A stretch of DNA of 10,727 nucleotides from the NCBI GenBank assembly GCA_905479965.1, contig CAJQOR010000223.1, forward strand, positions 1 to 10,727, written 5' to 3'. This document shows, piece by piece, positions 1-5,430 of the stretch (position 1 is the stretch's first letter; each line of letters starts with the position of its first letter). This stretch comes from an uncultured Rhizobiaceae group bacterium. Lineage in GTDB: Bacteria; Pseudomonadota; Alphaproteobacteria; Rhizobiales; Rhizobiaceae. The position numbers and the translations under genes are program-made. The notes under the pieces were generated by a model. The model searched no databases, was not told where the DNA came from, and saw only the letters and a list, made by a program, of their open reading frames with translations.

Positions 1-70
1 TCACATTTTCAAACAAAAATACATAGCAAATGCGAAGTTGCAGCCTGATAAAATCTTTTGGCCGGTTTCG

Positions 71-91
71 CAAGCAAAAAACGCTTGTTTT
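71..91 (+). terminator. Weak hairpin plus T-run near left edge
   Basis: CAAGC (71-75) and GCTTG (83-87) form a five-pair stem around a seven-base A-rich loop, followed directly by TTTT (88-91). This orientation would end a plus-strand transcript entering from the left of the window. No plus-strand gene can be identified upstream, since the only open frame there is 15 codons, so this is a tentative call. In the minus direction there is no T-run after the stem, so it is a poor terminator for the sigma-factor gene ending at 156. The rest of 1-155 holds nothing else I can support. Confidence 0.25.
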
Positions 92-155
92 CATGTGATT
101 TGGTGAAGCTTAGCTTATGTAGTGTGTATATTTAGAATTTAAAGGGGTTGGGTTA

Positions 156-1388
156 TCAAGATGATCGTTCATCTATCCGACTTTGCAAGAACCGTTTCAC
201 ACCTTCATCGGGTTCTAACAATATTGCTTTATCATAAAAGACCCGCGCGTGATCAATATCTCCATCGCGCCGGGCAATATCAGCGCGTATTGCGCAAGAC
301 TGGGCCTTTTCACCGTTCTGTGTTTCCCACTTATCCAGCGCTGCATAGCTTGAATTGGCGTCATCGATGTAACTTGCAGCGGCAATGCGGTTGAGCGCAA
401 ACATTGGCGATGAATGAAGCTCTAAAAGCTGATCATAACATGTGGTGATTTCAGCCCAATTTGTTTTAAAAAACGTAATGCTGGTCGAATGATGGGCCGC
501 GATGCCCGCCTGAAGCAGATATATCCCCGCATCTAATTTGTTGTCTGCATTGATATTTTGCGCATTTTGAACGTGAAACAAACCTGCCTTGATTAAATCT
601 CTATCCCAAAGATCACGATCCTGCGCTTCCAAGGGGATCAACGTCCTACCCTTAAATCGCGCTGATCGACGTGCTTCACCCAATAAGATCAGCGCCATCA
701 AGCCATGGGCTTCTGCAAGCTTTGGCATATAAAGGCAAAAGCGTGCTGCCAAACGAATAGCTTCAAGGACGAGATCAGCGCGTTGATGCGTTGCATTGCG
801 GCTAGCGCGGTAGCCTTCGTTATAAATCAAATAAATCGCCGCTAGAACTTGTCGAACCCTGTTAGACAAGTCCTCTGGTTGCGGCAGAGTTGTCGATATT
901 TTAGCCGCTTTCATCTTCCGCTTTGCGCGGAGTAAACGCGAGCGGATGGCCTCTTCATGATGATCAAAAGCTTTGCCAATCTCATATGGTTTTAACCCAC
1001 CAATGAGACGCAACACCAAAATCACTTGATCTTTTGGGCTTATGGCGGGGTGGCAACATAAAAACATCAAAGACAATTCATCATCCAGCACGCTGGTATC
1101 AGGTGAGATATCATTATCATTGCTGGTTTGTTTGATCATCTCATGGGCCGATGAATGGGTTTTAACGGCGCGCGCGCTATCAATAAAACGATTTCGCGCT
1201 GTTTTGCGGATCCATGCGCCTTGATTCTCAGGCACGCGTTCTTTCCATGCTCTAAAAGCTGTTTCAAACGCGGATTGCACGCATTCTTCAGCCAATGAAA
1301 TATCACCGCAGACGCGCAACATATAAGCAACGCTCGGGCCCCAATCAGCCTTAAAACTATCTTCTAAAACGCGATCTATATTTGCCAT
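156..1388 (-). CDS. ECF42-type RNA polymerase sigma factor with C-terminal DUF6596/TPR-like extension
   Basis: This is a cytoplasmic sigma factor that would direct RNA polymerase to a small regulon. From the ATG at 1388 it has 410 residues, about twice a plain ECF sigma. Region 2 spans roughly residues 5-75 (AEECVQSAFETAFRAW, then GAWIRKTARNRFID) and region 4 roughly 105-160 (LCCHPAISPKDQVILVLRL, IRSRLLRAKRKM). A long helical extension follows, with YLIYNEGYRAS near residue 190, RADLVLEAIRLAARF, and a C-terminal TPR-like part ending at FLQSRIDE. In the ECF42 group this extension is held to replace an anti-sigma factor, and none is encoded nearby. The DGPF gene 80 bases upstream on the same strand is the group's usual partner. 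The frame extends to a TTG at 1412, but the ATG fits the family better; neither has a clear Shine-Dalgarno. The inducing signal cannot be read from the sequence. Confidence 0.9.
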   Translation of the reverse strand: MANIDRVLEDSFKADWGPSVAYMLRVCGDISLAEECVQSAFETAFRAWKERVPENQGAWIRKTARNRFIDSARAVKTHSSAHEMIKQTSNDNDISPDTSVLDDELSLMFLCCHPAISPKDQVILVLRLIGGLKPYEIGKAFDHHEEAIRSRLLRAKRKMKAAKISTTLPQPEDLSNRVRQVLAAIYLIYNEGYRASRNATHQRADLVLEAIRLAARFCLYMPKLAEAHGLMALILLGEARRSARFKGRTLIPLEAQDRDLWDRDLIKAGLFHVQNAQNINADNKLDAGIYLLQAGIAAHHSTSITFFKTNWAEITTCYDQLLELHSSPMFALNRIAAASYIDDANSSYAALDKWETQNGEKAQSCAIRADIARRDGDIDHARVFYDKAILLEPDEGVKRFLQSRIDERSS

Positions 1389-1468
1389 GCAGGGAGCTTT
1401 TTTGTTTTTCAAACTCTTGCGGCGATTATATTCACCGCAAGAGGCATCAATTCAGATGAAGGAATTAT

Positions 1469-1843
1469 CTATAGTTCTAACATTTGCGATACGTCCATAA
1501 CCGGGCGCACTTCAACACGGCCAAATCCATAGGCGACAAGCGGCACCTTTGCAGCCCATTTAAGCGCGTCTTCAAGGTTATCGCAATTAACCACGTACCA
1601 GCCGGAAATTTGTTCCTTTAACTCAGCAAAAGGACCATCGTGATATTGGATTTCATCACCTTGCTTTTCGAGCGTTGTCGCCGTATCTGCAGCTTCCACT
1701 GCTTCTCCTGCCACAAAAACACCAGCAGCGTTTGTTTCTTCATTAAATGTTCGATACGCGCGCATATAAGTTACAAAAGCATCGCTACCTGGTTCTGGAC
1801 CAGTATTTGGTTCTGCAACGAGAAAAAAATTATACAACATCAT
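1469..1843 (-). CDS. DGPF-domain (YCII-related) protein, partner of ECF42 sigma
   Basis: A small dimeric alpha-beta barrel-type protein of the YCII-related/DGPF family, about 124 residues. The family signature HDGPFAELKEQISGWYVV is in the middle, followed by LEDALKWAAKVP and a C-terminal GFGRVEVRPVMD, the normal order for the group. Family proteins are implicated as enzymes or stress proteins, but no reaction is firmly established, so none is assigned. AGGAG (complement of 1849-1853) precedes three consecutive ATG codons at 1846, 1843 and 1840. Spacing is 2, 5 and 8 bases, so 1843 or 1840 is the likely start. The gene lies first in a two-gene unit with the ECF42 sigma and is probably both co-transcribed with it and one of its targets, as reported for this sigma group. 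Confidence 0.88.
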   Translation of the reverse strand: MMLYNFFLVAEPNTGPEPGSDAFVTYMRAYRTFNEETNAAGVFVAGEAVEAADTATTLEKQGDEIQYHDGPFAELKEQISGWYVVNCDNLEDALKWAAKVPLVAYGFGRVEVRPVMDVSQMLEL

Positions 1844-1848
1844 CATGT

Positions 1849-1853
1849 CTCCT
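1849..1853 (-). promoter_or_regulatory. Shine-Dalgarno of the DGPF gene
   Basis: The minus strand reads AGGAG here, followed by AC and then ATGATGATG. Because the first ATG is only two bases away, translation more likely begins at the second or third ATG (1843 or 1840). Confidence 0.7.
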
Positions 1854-1879
1854 GTTTGTTTTAAGCTTAAATAGCTGTT

Positions 1880-1896
1880 GTGATTTATTCAATCAC
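1880..1896. promoter_or_regulatory. Inverted repeat upstream of DGPF-sigma operon
   Basis: GTGATT (1880-1885) and AATCAC (1891-1896) form a perfect six-base inverted repeat with a five-base centre, 30-50 bases upstream of the DGPF start. A separate 12-base palindrome, TTTAAGCTTAAA, lies at 1860-1871 next to the Shine-Dalgarno. The dyad has operator-like size and position, but no matching regulator can be named. The remaining sequence from 1897 to about 1985 is AT-rich and probably carries the promoter. A TTGACG occurs on the minus strand (complement of 1925-1930), without a convincing -10 at the right distance. Confidence 0.3.
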
Positions 1897-1988
1897 GAGA
1901 GAGACGTTTGAGAAGTGTAAAGTGCGTCAAAAAAAGAGACTTATTTTGAAAATATAATGTGTTTGCAAATAGCATAGGTATAAAATGA

Positions 1989-2012
1989 TCCGCGATGTGT
2001 GGTGTTCGCGGA
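1989..2012 (-). terminator. Likely intrinsic terminator of the 87-residue gene
   Basis: TCCGCGA (1989-1995) and TCGCGGA (2006-2012) make a perfect seven-pair GC-rich stem with a ten-base loop. Read on the minus strand it lies 24 bases behind the stop codon of the gene at 2037-2300 and is followed by TCATTTTAT, a partly T-rich tail. The tail is imperfect, so efficiency is uncertain. Confidence 0.55.
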
Positions 2013-2036
2013 CCATTATTGTGCGTGGTGCATGGA

Positions 2037-2300
2037 TTAAACCCAAAAGTCGAATTTACGGATGTTGCGCGTTGCTTCAACCAATTCAGCTCGGTTCATT
2101 TTTTGCATTTCTTCAAGCGATGGCATGTTTTGCGCAGCTTCTAGCTGATCAGCGGCTTCTTGTGCATGGGTAAAACGGTCTTCCGACGAATAGCGAAATA
2201 TCGACGCCATTTCCCGCCATAAGGCTAAAAACGAAATTGTTGCAGTTTCTGTGTTTTCACTGGGTAAGTTTGGCGCAAATGTTGCATTTGAATAATTCAT
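2037..2300 (-). CDS. Unrecognised 87-residue small protein under divergent LysR control
   Basis: I do not recognise this protein. It begins MNYSNATFAPNLPSE, has a short hydrophobic/aromatic stretch (ISFLALWREMASIF, residues 22-35), then a helical, charged half and a C-terminal RNIRKFDFWV. It has no cysteine, no signal peptide and no obvious catalytic motif. The layout (flexible N-terminus, one tryptophan helix, basic/aromatic tail) loosely recalls small DUF1127-type proteins, but the arginine-rich DUF1127 core is absent. The start is set by AGGAG (complement of 2307-2311) six bases before the ATG. The open frame continues 34 codons upstream, but that part only reads through the operator repeats and is not likely coding. 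The gene is divergent from a LysR-type regulator, with shared operator boxes between them and a hairpin behind, so it looks like a one-gene transcription unit. Confidence 0.75.
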   Translation of the reverse strand: MNYSNATFAPNLPSENTETATISFLALWREMASIFRYSSEDRFTHAQEAADQLEAAQNMPSLEEMQKMNRAELVEATRNIRKFDFWV

Positions 2301-2316
2301 AATAATCTCCTGTTGA

Positions 2317-2392
2317 ATTTGAAACACAAATAACAGTTGATTTTGAATTTGAAAAACGAATATAACAAATAATGAACATTTGATTTTCAAAT
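2317..2392. promoter_or_regulatory. Three phased LysR-type operator boxes (ATTTG-N5-CAAAT)
   Basis: Three 15-base dyads sit in the divergent intergenic region. Box 1 (2317-2331) is ATTTG-AAACA-CAAAT, perfect. Box 2 (2347-2361) is ATTTG-AAAAA-CGAAT, with one mismatch. Box 3 (2378-2392) is ATTTG-ATTTT-CAAAT, perfect. Their starts are 30 and 31 bases apart, close to three helical turns, so all would lie on one face of the DNA. Each contains the T-N11-A pattern typical of LysR-family sites. Boxes 1 and 2 also share flanking sequence and form an imperfect direct repeat (2314-2336 with 2344-2366). A lone ATTTG at 2286-2290, 31 bases from box 1, may be a fourth half-site inside the small gene. Confidence 0.7.
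2362..2390 (-). promoter_or_regulatory. Candidate promoter of the 87-residue gene
   Basis: On the minus strand TTGAAA (complement of 2385-2390) is followed after 17 bases by TGTTAT (complement of 2362-2367), a plausible sigma-70 pair. The -35 lies inside operator box 3 and the predicted start point falls in or next to box 2. A regulator bound to the boxes would therefore contact or block the polymerase directly. This is a prediction from hexamer match and spacing only. Confidence 0.4.
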
Positions 2393-2431
2393 CATAAACC
2401 AAGTTGGCCCCAAACCCGTGAGTTATGTCCT

Positions 2432-3286
2432 ATGAATATTGATATCGGAAATTTACGCGCATTTTGTGTCGTTGCAGAGAAAGAAAGTTTCACATTGGCA
2501 GGTGAATTACTGGGTGCAACGCAATCTACCATTTCTATGCGCGTTAAAAAACTTGAGCAATTATTGGGTCAAAAACTGTTTGAAAGCTCGCCGCATGGCG
2601 TCGAACTTACTAATTTTGGCTCGGATTTCATGCCAAAAGCGCAGGAATTGCTCGGTGCACACGATCATACACTGCACATCATGACACACCAAAGTGAGCT
2701 ACAGAGCTTTCGATTGGGAGTGACTTATCATGGTATTGATCAAAATCTTCGGGAGCTTTTGCTTACTTTACGAGAAAGATTTCCGCAATATCGGCTAACC
2801 GTGAGTATTTTAAGTTCGGAAGAATTATATGCGGGGCTGAGCCGTAATAAATTGGATGCAATTGTCGCAAAGCGTATTTCGGGTGACCACAAGGGTGAAC
2901 GGCTGTTTGACGGTCATCTTACCTGGATGGCGGCAAAAGATTTTGTTTATGATCAAAATGAACCCTTACCGCTGGTTTCATTAGGTGCACCATGTTCGAT
3001 GCGCCAAATGGCGATCAATGTTCTCAATACCAATAAAATCAAATGGCAAGAGATATTTATCGGCTCAAACGTCTTTGCTGTCAAAGCTGCATTATCTGCT
3101 GGCTTAGGGATCGCATGCCTTGAACATCGCACCATACCAGATGATTGCCAGATACTAGGAAAAGACGCCAATTTACCTAACTTAGCCAAGACTGAGTTTG
3201 TGCTGGAAGCAACGTCCACTGCGCGGCGACGGGATAAAAACTTACTGGATGTCGTCACAGATTTCTTTAAACGGCAGAATAGTTAA
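2432..3286 (+). CDS. LysR-family transcriptional regulator
   Basis: A 284-residue LysR-type regulator, near the usual 290-310. The N-terminal winged helix-turn-helix covers residues about 5-64 (LRAFCVVAEKESFTLAGELL, then STISMRVKKLEQLLGQKLFE and the wing GVELTNFG). A linker helix leads to the effector-binding domain from about residue 92 (SFRLGVTYHG) to the end, with the typical late AVKAALSAGLGIACLEHRTI segment. The start ATG has no clear Shine-Dalgarno; it was chosen because the HTH begins immediately after it. The gene is divergent from the unrecognised 87-residue gene with 131 bases between the starts, the classic layout in which the regulator controls both its own and the divergent promoter. 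The effector cannot be predicted. No pathway enzymes are adjacent, so it appears to be a dedicated regulator of one small protein. Confidence 0.92.
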   Translation: MNIDIGNLRAFCVVAEKESFTLAGELLGATQSTISMRVKKLEQLLGQKLFESSPHGVELTNFGSDFMPKAQELLGAHDHTLHIMTHQSELQSFRLGVTYHGIDQNLRELLLTLRERFPQYRLTVSILSSEELYAGLSRNKLDAIVAKRISGDHKGERLFDGHLTWMAAKDFVYDQNEPLPLVSLGAPCSMRQMAINVLNTNKIKWQEIFIGSNVFAVKAALSAGLGIACLEHRTIPDDCQILGKDANLPNLAKTEFVLEATSTARRRDKNLLDVVTDFFKRQNS

Positions 3287-3373
3287 TCCTTCCGTTAAAA
3301 ATGTCTTCATTTTATCAATCGAATATTCGCAAGATGGGTGTAGTGTCACGATAGGACAACCGGAGTAGGTCAA

Positions 3374-3679
3374 ATGGCACTTAGTAAATTAAGCTCACGA
3401 AAAAGAAAACGCATGAGATTGAATGAGGATTGCAGTATTGAAAGTGCGCACCATTCATCAGGTGGTCGATTGGTCAATGTTTCAGAACAAGGAGTATGTG
3501 TTCAGTTACAAAGAACCATGCAGCTCAGTGACGGTGCAAATGTTAAGATATTTACTGAAAAAGCAGGCAGTCTTTTTGGTAAAATAGCTTGGCAGCACAA
3601 AAACCTGGTAGGCGTTGAATTGGAACTCAACTCGAACACCTACGCAAAAACACTCTCGCTCATTCGCGAACCAGCTTAG
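3374..3679 (+). CDS. Single-domain PilZ protein (predicted c-di-GMP binder)
   Basis: A 101-residue protein made up almost entirely of a PilZ domain, the common receptor for cyclic di-GMP. The binding signature is visible: a basic RxxxR stretch at residues 9-15 (RKRKRMR) followed by NVSEQG at 35-40, matching the (D/N)xSxxG motif. The beta-strand pattern continues through VCVQL, ANVKIF, GKIAWQ and LVGVEL. The start is supported by a GGAG/AGG stretch at 3362-3369 ahead of the ATG. The gene stands alone between the LysR regulator and the convergent arsenic operon. Its output partner cannot be read from the sequence. A c-di-GMP phosphodiesterase lies 4 kb away in this window, but nothing links the two beyond the shared ligand. 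Confidence 0.82.
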   Translation: MALSKLSSRKRKRMRLNEDCSIESAHHSSGGRLVNVSEQGVCVQLQRTMQLSDGANVKIFTEKAGSLFGKIAWQHKNLVGVELELNSNTYAKTLSLIREPA

Positions 3680-3709
3680 AACTTTTCATCCCTTATATGT
3701 AGCCGCTCA

Positions 3710-4426
3710 TTAAATCGAGCGTTGATTAACCCGTTCCATCAGCGCTTCGGCTGTTTCTACGCGTTCTGAATAGCGATCAACAAGATATTCTGAACGCCCA
3801 CGGGTTAAGTATGTGAATTTGACCAGTTCCTCGCACACATCAACAATCCGATTATAAAACCCAGATGGCTTCATGCGATCATCATTGTCAAACTCTGTCC
3901 ACGCCTTGGCAACCGATGACTGGTTGGGAATTGTAATCATCCGCATCCAGCGACCTAATATACGCATTTGATTGACTGCATTAAAGCTCTGAGACCCACC
4001 ATTTACTTGCATAACAGCAAGCGTTTTTCCTTGTGTTGGACGCACAGCTCCAACAGCTAATGGTATCCAATCTATTTGCGCTTTCATTATCCCCGTCATT
4101 GACCCATGGCGTTCAGGTGACACCCAAACCATGCCTTCAGACCATTTTGCAAGTTCACGCAGTTCCTGCACTTTTTCACTGTCTTCGGCTTTTACAGCAT
4201 CTGGCAAAGGCAAATCGGTTGGATTAAAGATTTTTGCGTCGCAGCCGAGAGCTTCTAATAAGCGTTTAGATTCTTCTGCAACAAGACGAGAGAAAGACCG
4301 TTCGCGCAAAGAGCCATACAGTAAAAGTATACGAGGTGGATGATCAAAATCACTTGCATTTACAAGTTCTTGTTGCCGGATTTGCTGAAATTGATTCAAC
4401 TCGACATTCTTTAGTTCATCACTCAT
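3710..4426 (-). CDS. arsH: ArsH, NADPH-dependent FMN reductase of arsenic resistance
   Basis: ArsH is a flavodoxin-fold, tetrameric FMN protein that uses NADPH. Members oxidise trivalent organoarsenicals to the less toxic pentavalent forms and reduce quinones or other acceptors. The 238-residue length is usual for the family. The FMN-phosphate loop is [13 protein letters not shown] (residues 35-47). The family-typical [22 protein letters not shown] and the [20 protein letters not shown] stretch follow, with [17 protein letters not shown] near residue 160. ATGA overlap with arsC (4423-4426) indicates translational coupling. It is the last gene of the arsR-(Cys-rich)-arsC-arsH unit and is convergent with the PilZ gene. 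Identity is clear. The substrate in this organism is not, since no arsM or arsI gene for organoarsenicals is seen here. Confidence 0.95.
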   Translation of the reverse strand: MSDELKNVELNQFQQIRQQELVNASDFDHPPRILLLYGSLRERSFSRLVAEESKRLLEALGCDAKIFNPTDLPLPDAVKAEDSEKVQELRELAKWSEGMVWVSPERHGSMTGIMKAQIDWIPLAVGAVRPTQGKTLAVMQVNGGSQSFNAVNQMRILGRWMRMITIPNQSSVAKAWTEFDNDDRMKPSGFYNRIVDVCEELVKFTYLTRGRSEYLVDRYSERVETAEALMERVNQRSI

Positions 4427-4818
4427 TTAATGCGCTCACCATCTTCTTTGGTAAATTCCGATATTTCACGAGCAAGAAGCGGAAGAACTTCCTCCGATGG
4501 CCGACAAAGCTTGACGCCTTTAGATGAACAAACAATCGGTCGATTGACCAAGACAGGGTGTTCAAGCATTGCATCCAACAGCGTTTCATCAGATACGTTT
4601 TCATCTAACAACCCCAACTCTTCAGCTGGTGATTTTGATGTACGCAAAGCTTGACGCGGAGTTAGATCAGCAGCTGCAAATAAAGCTAACAATTGTGGAC
4701 GGGACCATCCCTCTTTGAGATATTCAATAACGACGGGCTCTTCGCCAGATGTTTTGATCATCTCCAACACGTTTCGTGATGTTCCGCAGTCAGGGTTATG
4801 GTGAATAACAATGCTCAT
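4423..4818 (-). CDS. arsC: Arsenate reductase, glutaredoxin-dependent ArsC
   Basis: The protein reduces arsenate to arsenite in the cytoplasm using glutathione and glutaredoxin. From the ATG at 4818 it has 131 residues, near the usual size of the E. coli plasmid R773-type class. The catalytic cysteine lies in [11 protein letters not shown] (C11). The three arginines that bind the oxyanion in this class have clear counterparts, in [16 protein letters not shown] and [10 protein letters not shown]. The frame stays open 25 codons further upstream, but that part overlaps the cysteine-rich gene and does not resemble ArsC. The chosen ATG has a weak AAAGA seven bases ahead. It lies 23 bases after the cysteine-rich gene and overlaps arsH by four bases. 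Its product, arsenite, is more toxic and normally needs an exporter; none is encoded next to it. Confidence 0.95.
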   Translation of the reverse strand: MSIVIHHNPDCGTSRNVLEMIKTSGEEPVVIEYLKEGWSRPQLLALFAAADLTPRQALRTSKSPAEELGLLDENVSDETLLDAMLEHPVLVNRPIVCSSKGVKLCRPSEEVLPLLAREISEFTKEDGERIK

Positions 4819-4841
4819 AATTTGTCTTTCATGGTTCAAAT

Positions 4842-5033
4842 TTAATGACAACAAGTTTGTATTTTTAATGATGGCTCTATTTTTTCTGAACAACCACAGC
4901 CTTGTTCACCAGATGTCTTGGCGACTTCATCCTGGCGGCAGCATGCCTGTTGATCTTTGACAGCAGGACCACCGCAGCACGTATCAGTCTTTTTGTTCAA
5001 ATCGATATCTCGTTCAGTCATTGGAGTCCCCAT
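4842..5033 (-). CDS. Small cysteine-rich protein of the ars operon (candidate metalloid binder)
   Basis: A 63-residue hydrophilic protein with eight cysteines in four close pairs: C19-C20 (TCCGGP), C31-C32 (ACCRQ), C46-C48 (GCGCS) and C61-C62 (TCCH at the C-terminus). It has no signal peptide or membrane segment. The CCGG motif also occurs in the C-terminus of the neighbouring ArsR. Vicinal thiols of this kind are known As(III) ligands in ArsR, ArsD and ArsM, so binding of arsenite for storage or delivery is a reasonable inference; no family is recognised. The gene begins four bases after the arsR stop codon. A second in-frame ATG at 5021, preceded by GGGGA at five bases, is an equally good start and would give 59 residues. 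It sits where S. meliloti has aqpS. Confidence 0.75.
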   Translation of the reverse strand: MGTPMTERDIDLNKKTDTCCGGPAVKDQQACCRQDEVAKTSGEQGCGCSEKIEPSLKIQTCCH

Positions 5034-5037
5034 TTAT

Positions 5038-5370
5038 TCAACAGCATTTCATAATTTTAGCAATTGCGATCTGACAGGCTTCTGGATCGCCACCGCAACA
5101 ATCTTCCATTAAAAAAGACAACAGCTCACTTAGATTATCAAAATCAATTGAGTACCTAATGAAGCGCCCTTCCCGTGTGCTTTGAAGCAGACCTGCATTG
5201 GACAGTACACTCAAGTTCGATGACATAGTGTTTTGCTTCACCCCGAGTGCATCGGCAATGTCACCTGCAAGCATCCCACCGCTTCCAGCTTTAACTAGCA
5301 GCCTGAACACTTGGAGGCGGGTTTCCTGCGCGAGGGCGGAAAAATGTGCGATTGCAGTATTAATATCCAT
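5038..5370 (-). CDS. arsR: ArsR-family arsenite-responsive repressor
   Basis: A 110-residue winged-helix repressor. The ArsR core runs from residue 8 (AHFSALAQETRLQVFRLLV) through the recognition region (LGVKQNTMSSNLSVLSNAGL) and the wing (GLLQSTREGRFIRYSI). The C-terminus carries C91-C92 in EDCCGGDPEAC, C99, and a terminal C109-C110 pair. There is no cysteine in the recognition helix, so this is not the E. coli CVCD-type sensor. The arrangement instead resembles the C-terminal As(III) site described for Acidithiobacillus ferrooxidans ArsR. Arsenite would release the protein from DNA and induce the operon. The start ATG has an in-frame TGA two codons upstream and no Shine-Dalgarno. Its own operator overlaps the start codon, implying tight autoregulation. 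Confidence 0.95.
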   Translation of the reverse strand: MDINTAIAHFSALAQETRLQVFRLLVKAGSGGMLAGDIADALGVKQNTMSSNLSVLSNAGLLQSTREGRFIRYSIDFDNLSELLSFLMEDCCGGDPEACQIAIAKIMKCC

Positions 5371-5399
5371 ATATCATGAATTATCGATATATGGATATT
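5362..5399. promoter_or_regulatory. ArsR operator: perfect 14-bp inverted repeat
   Basis: AATATCCATATATC (5362-5375) is repeated in perfect inverse as GATATATGGATATT (5386-5399) around a ten-base centre. The left arm covers the arsR start codon (5368-5370) and the predicted transcription start, and the centre holds the predicted -10. It is the expected form and place for an ArsR dimer site controlling its own operon. Confidence 0.75.
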
Positions 5400-5406
5400 C
5401 TGTCAA
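5380..5406 (-). promoter_or_regulatory. arsR promoter, probably giving a leaderless mRNA
   Basis: The minus strand has a consensus TTGACA (complement of 5401-5406) and GATAAT (complement of 5380-5385) separated by 15 bases. The spacer is two bases short of the ideal 17, and almost all of it is the upstream arm of the operator. The predicted start point is about 5373, only three bases before the arsR ATG. With no Shine-Dalgarno upstream, the transcript would be leaderless or nearly so. Confidence 0.5.
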
Positions 5407-5430
5407 GCGATATTCTTTGATTGCTTGATT

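Noticed and set aside
1..48. Fifteen-codon plus-strand frame entering from the left edge.
   Set aside because: Too short and without recognisable character; likely chance.
1889..2080. Minus-strand frame of 63 codons.
   Set aside because: It spans the terminator-like hairpin at 1989-2012 and the end of the small gene, with low-complexity coding and no ribosome site.
2301..2402. Open extension of 34 codons upstream of the 87-residue gene.
   Set aside because: It only reads the operator repeats (giving a repeated VFQIQ), and the good Shine-Dalgarno sits at the ATG at 2300.
3320..3329. Perfect palindrome CGAATATTCG upstream of pilZ.
   Set aside because: Ten-base AT-rich palindromes are frequent by chance and no second copy or regulator supports it.
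3704..3721. CGCTC-N8-GAGCG hairpin at the convergent ends of pilZ and arsH.
   Set aside because: Only five pairs, overlaps the arsH stop codon and lacks a T-run on either side.
4819..4893. Upstream extension of arsC by 25 codons.
   Set aside because: It overlaps the end of the cysteine-rich gene and has no ArsC similarity; the family N-terminus starts at 4818.
5403..5428. TCAAGC-N14-GCTTGA inverted repeat between the extensin-like gene and arsR.
   Set aside because: Its T-rich tail is on the plus strand where no gene ends; on the minus strand there is no T-run, so it is not a terminator for the extensin-like gene. It overlaps the arsR -35, and an operator role cannot be excluded.
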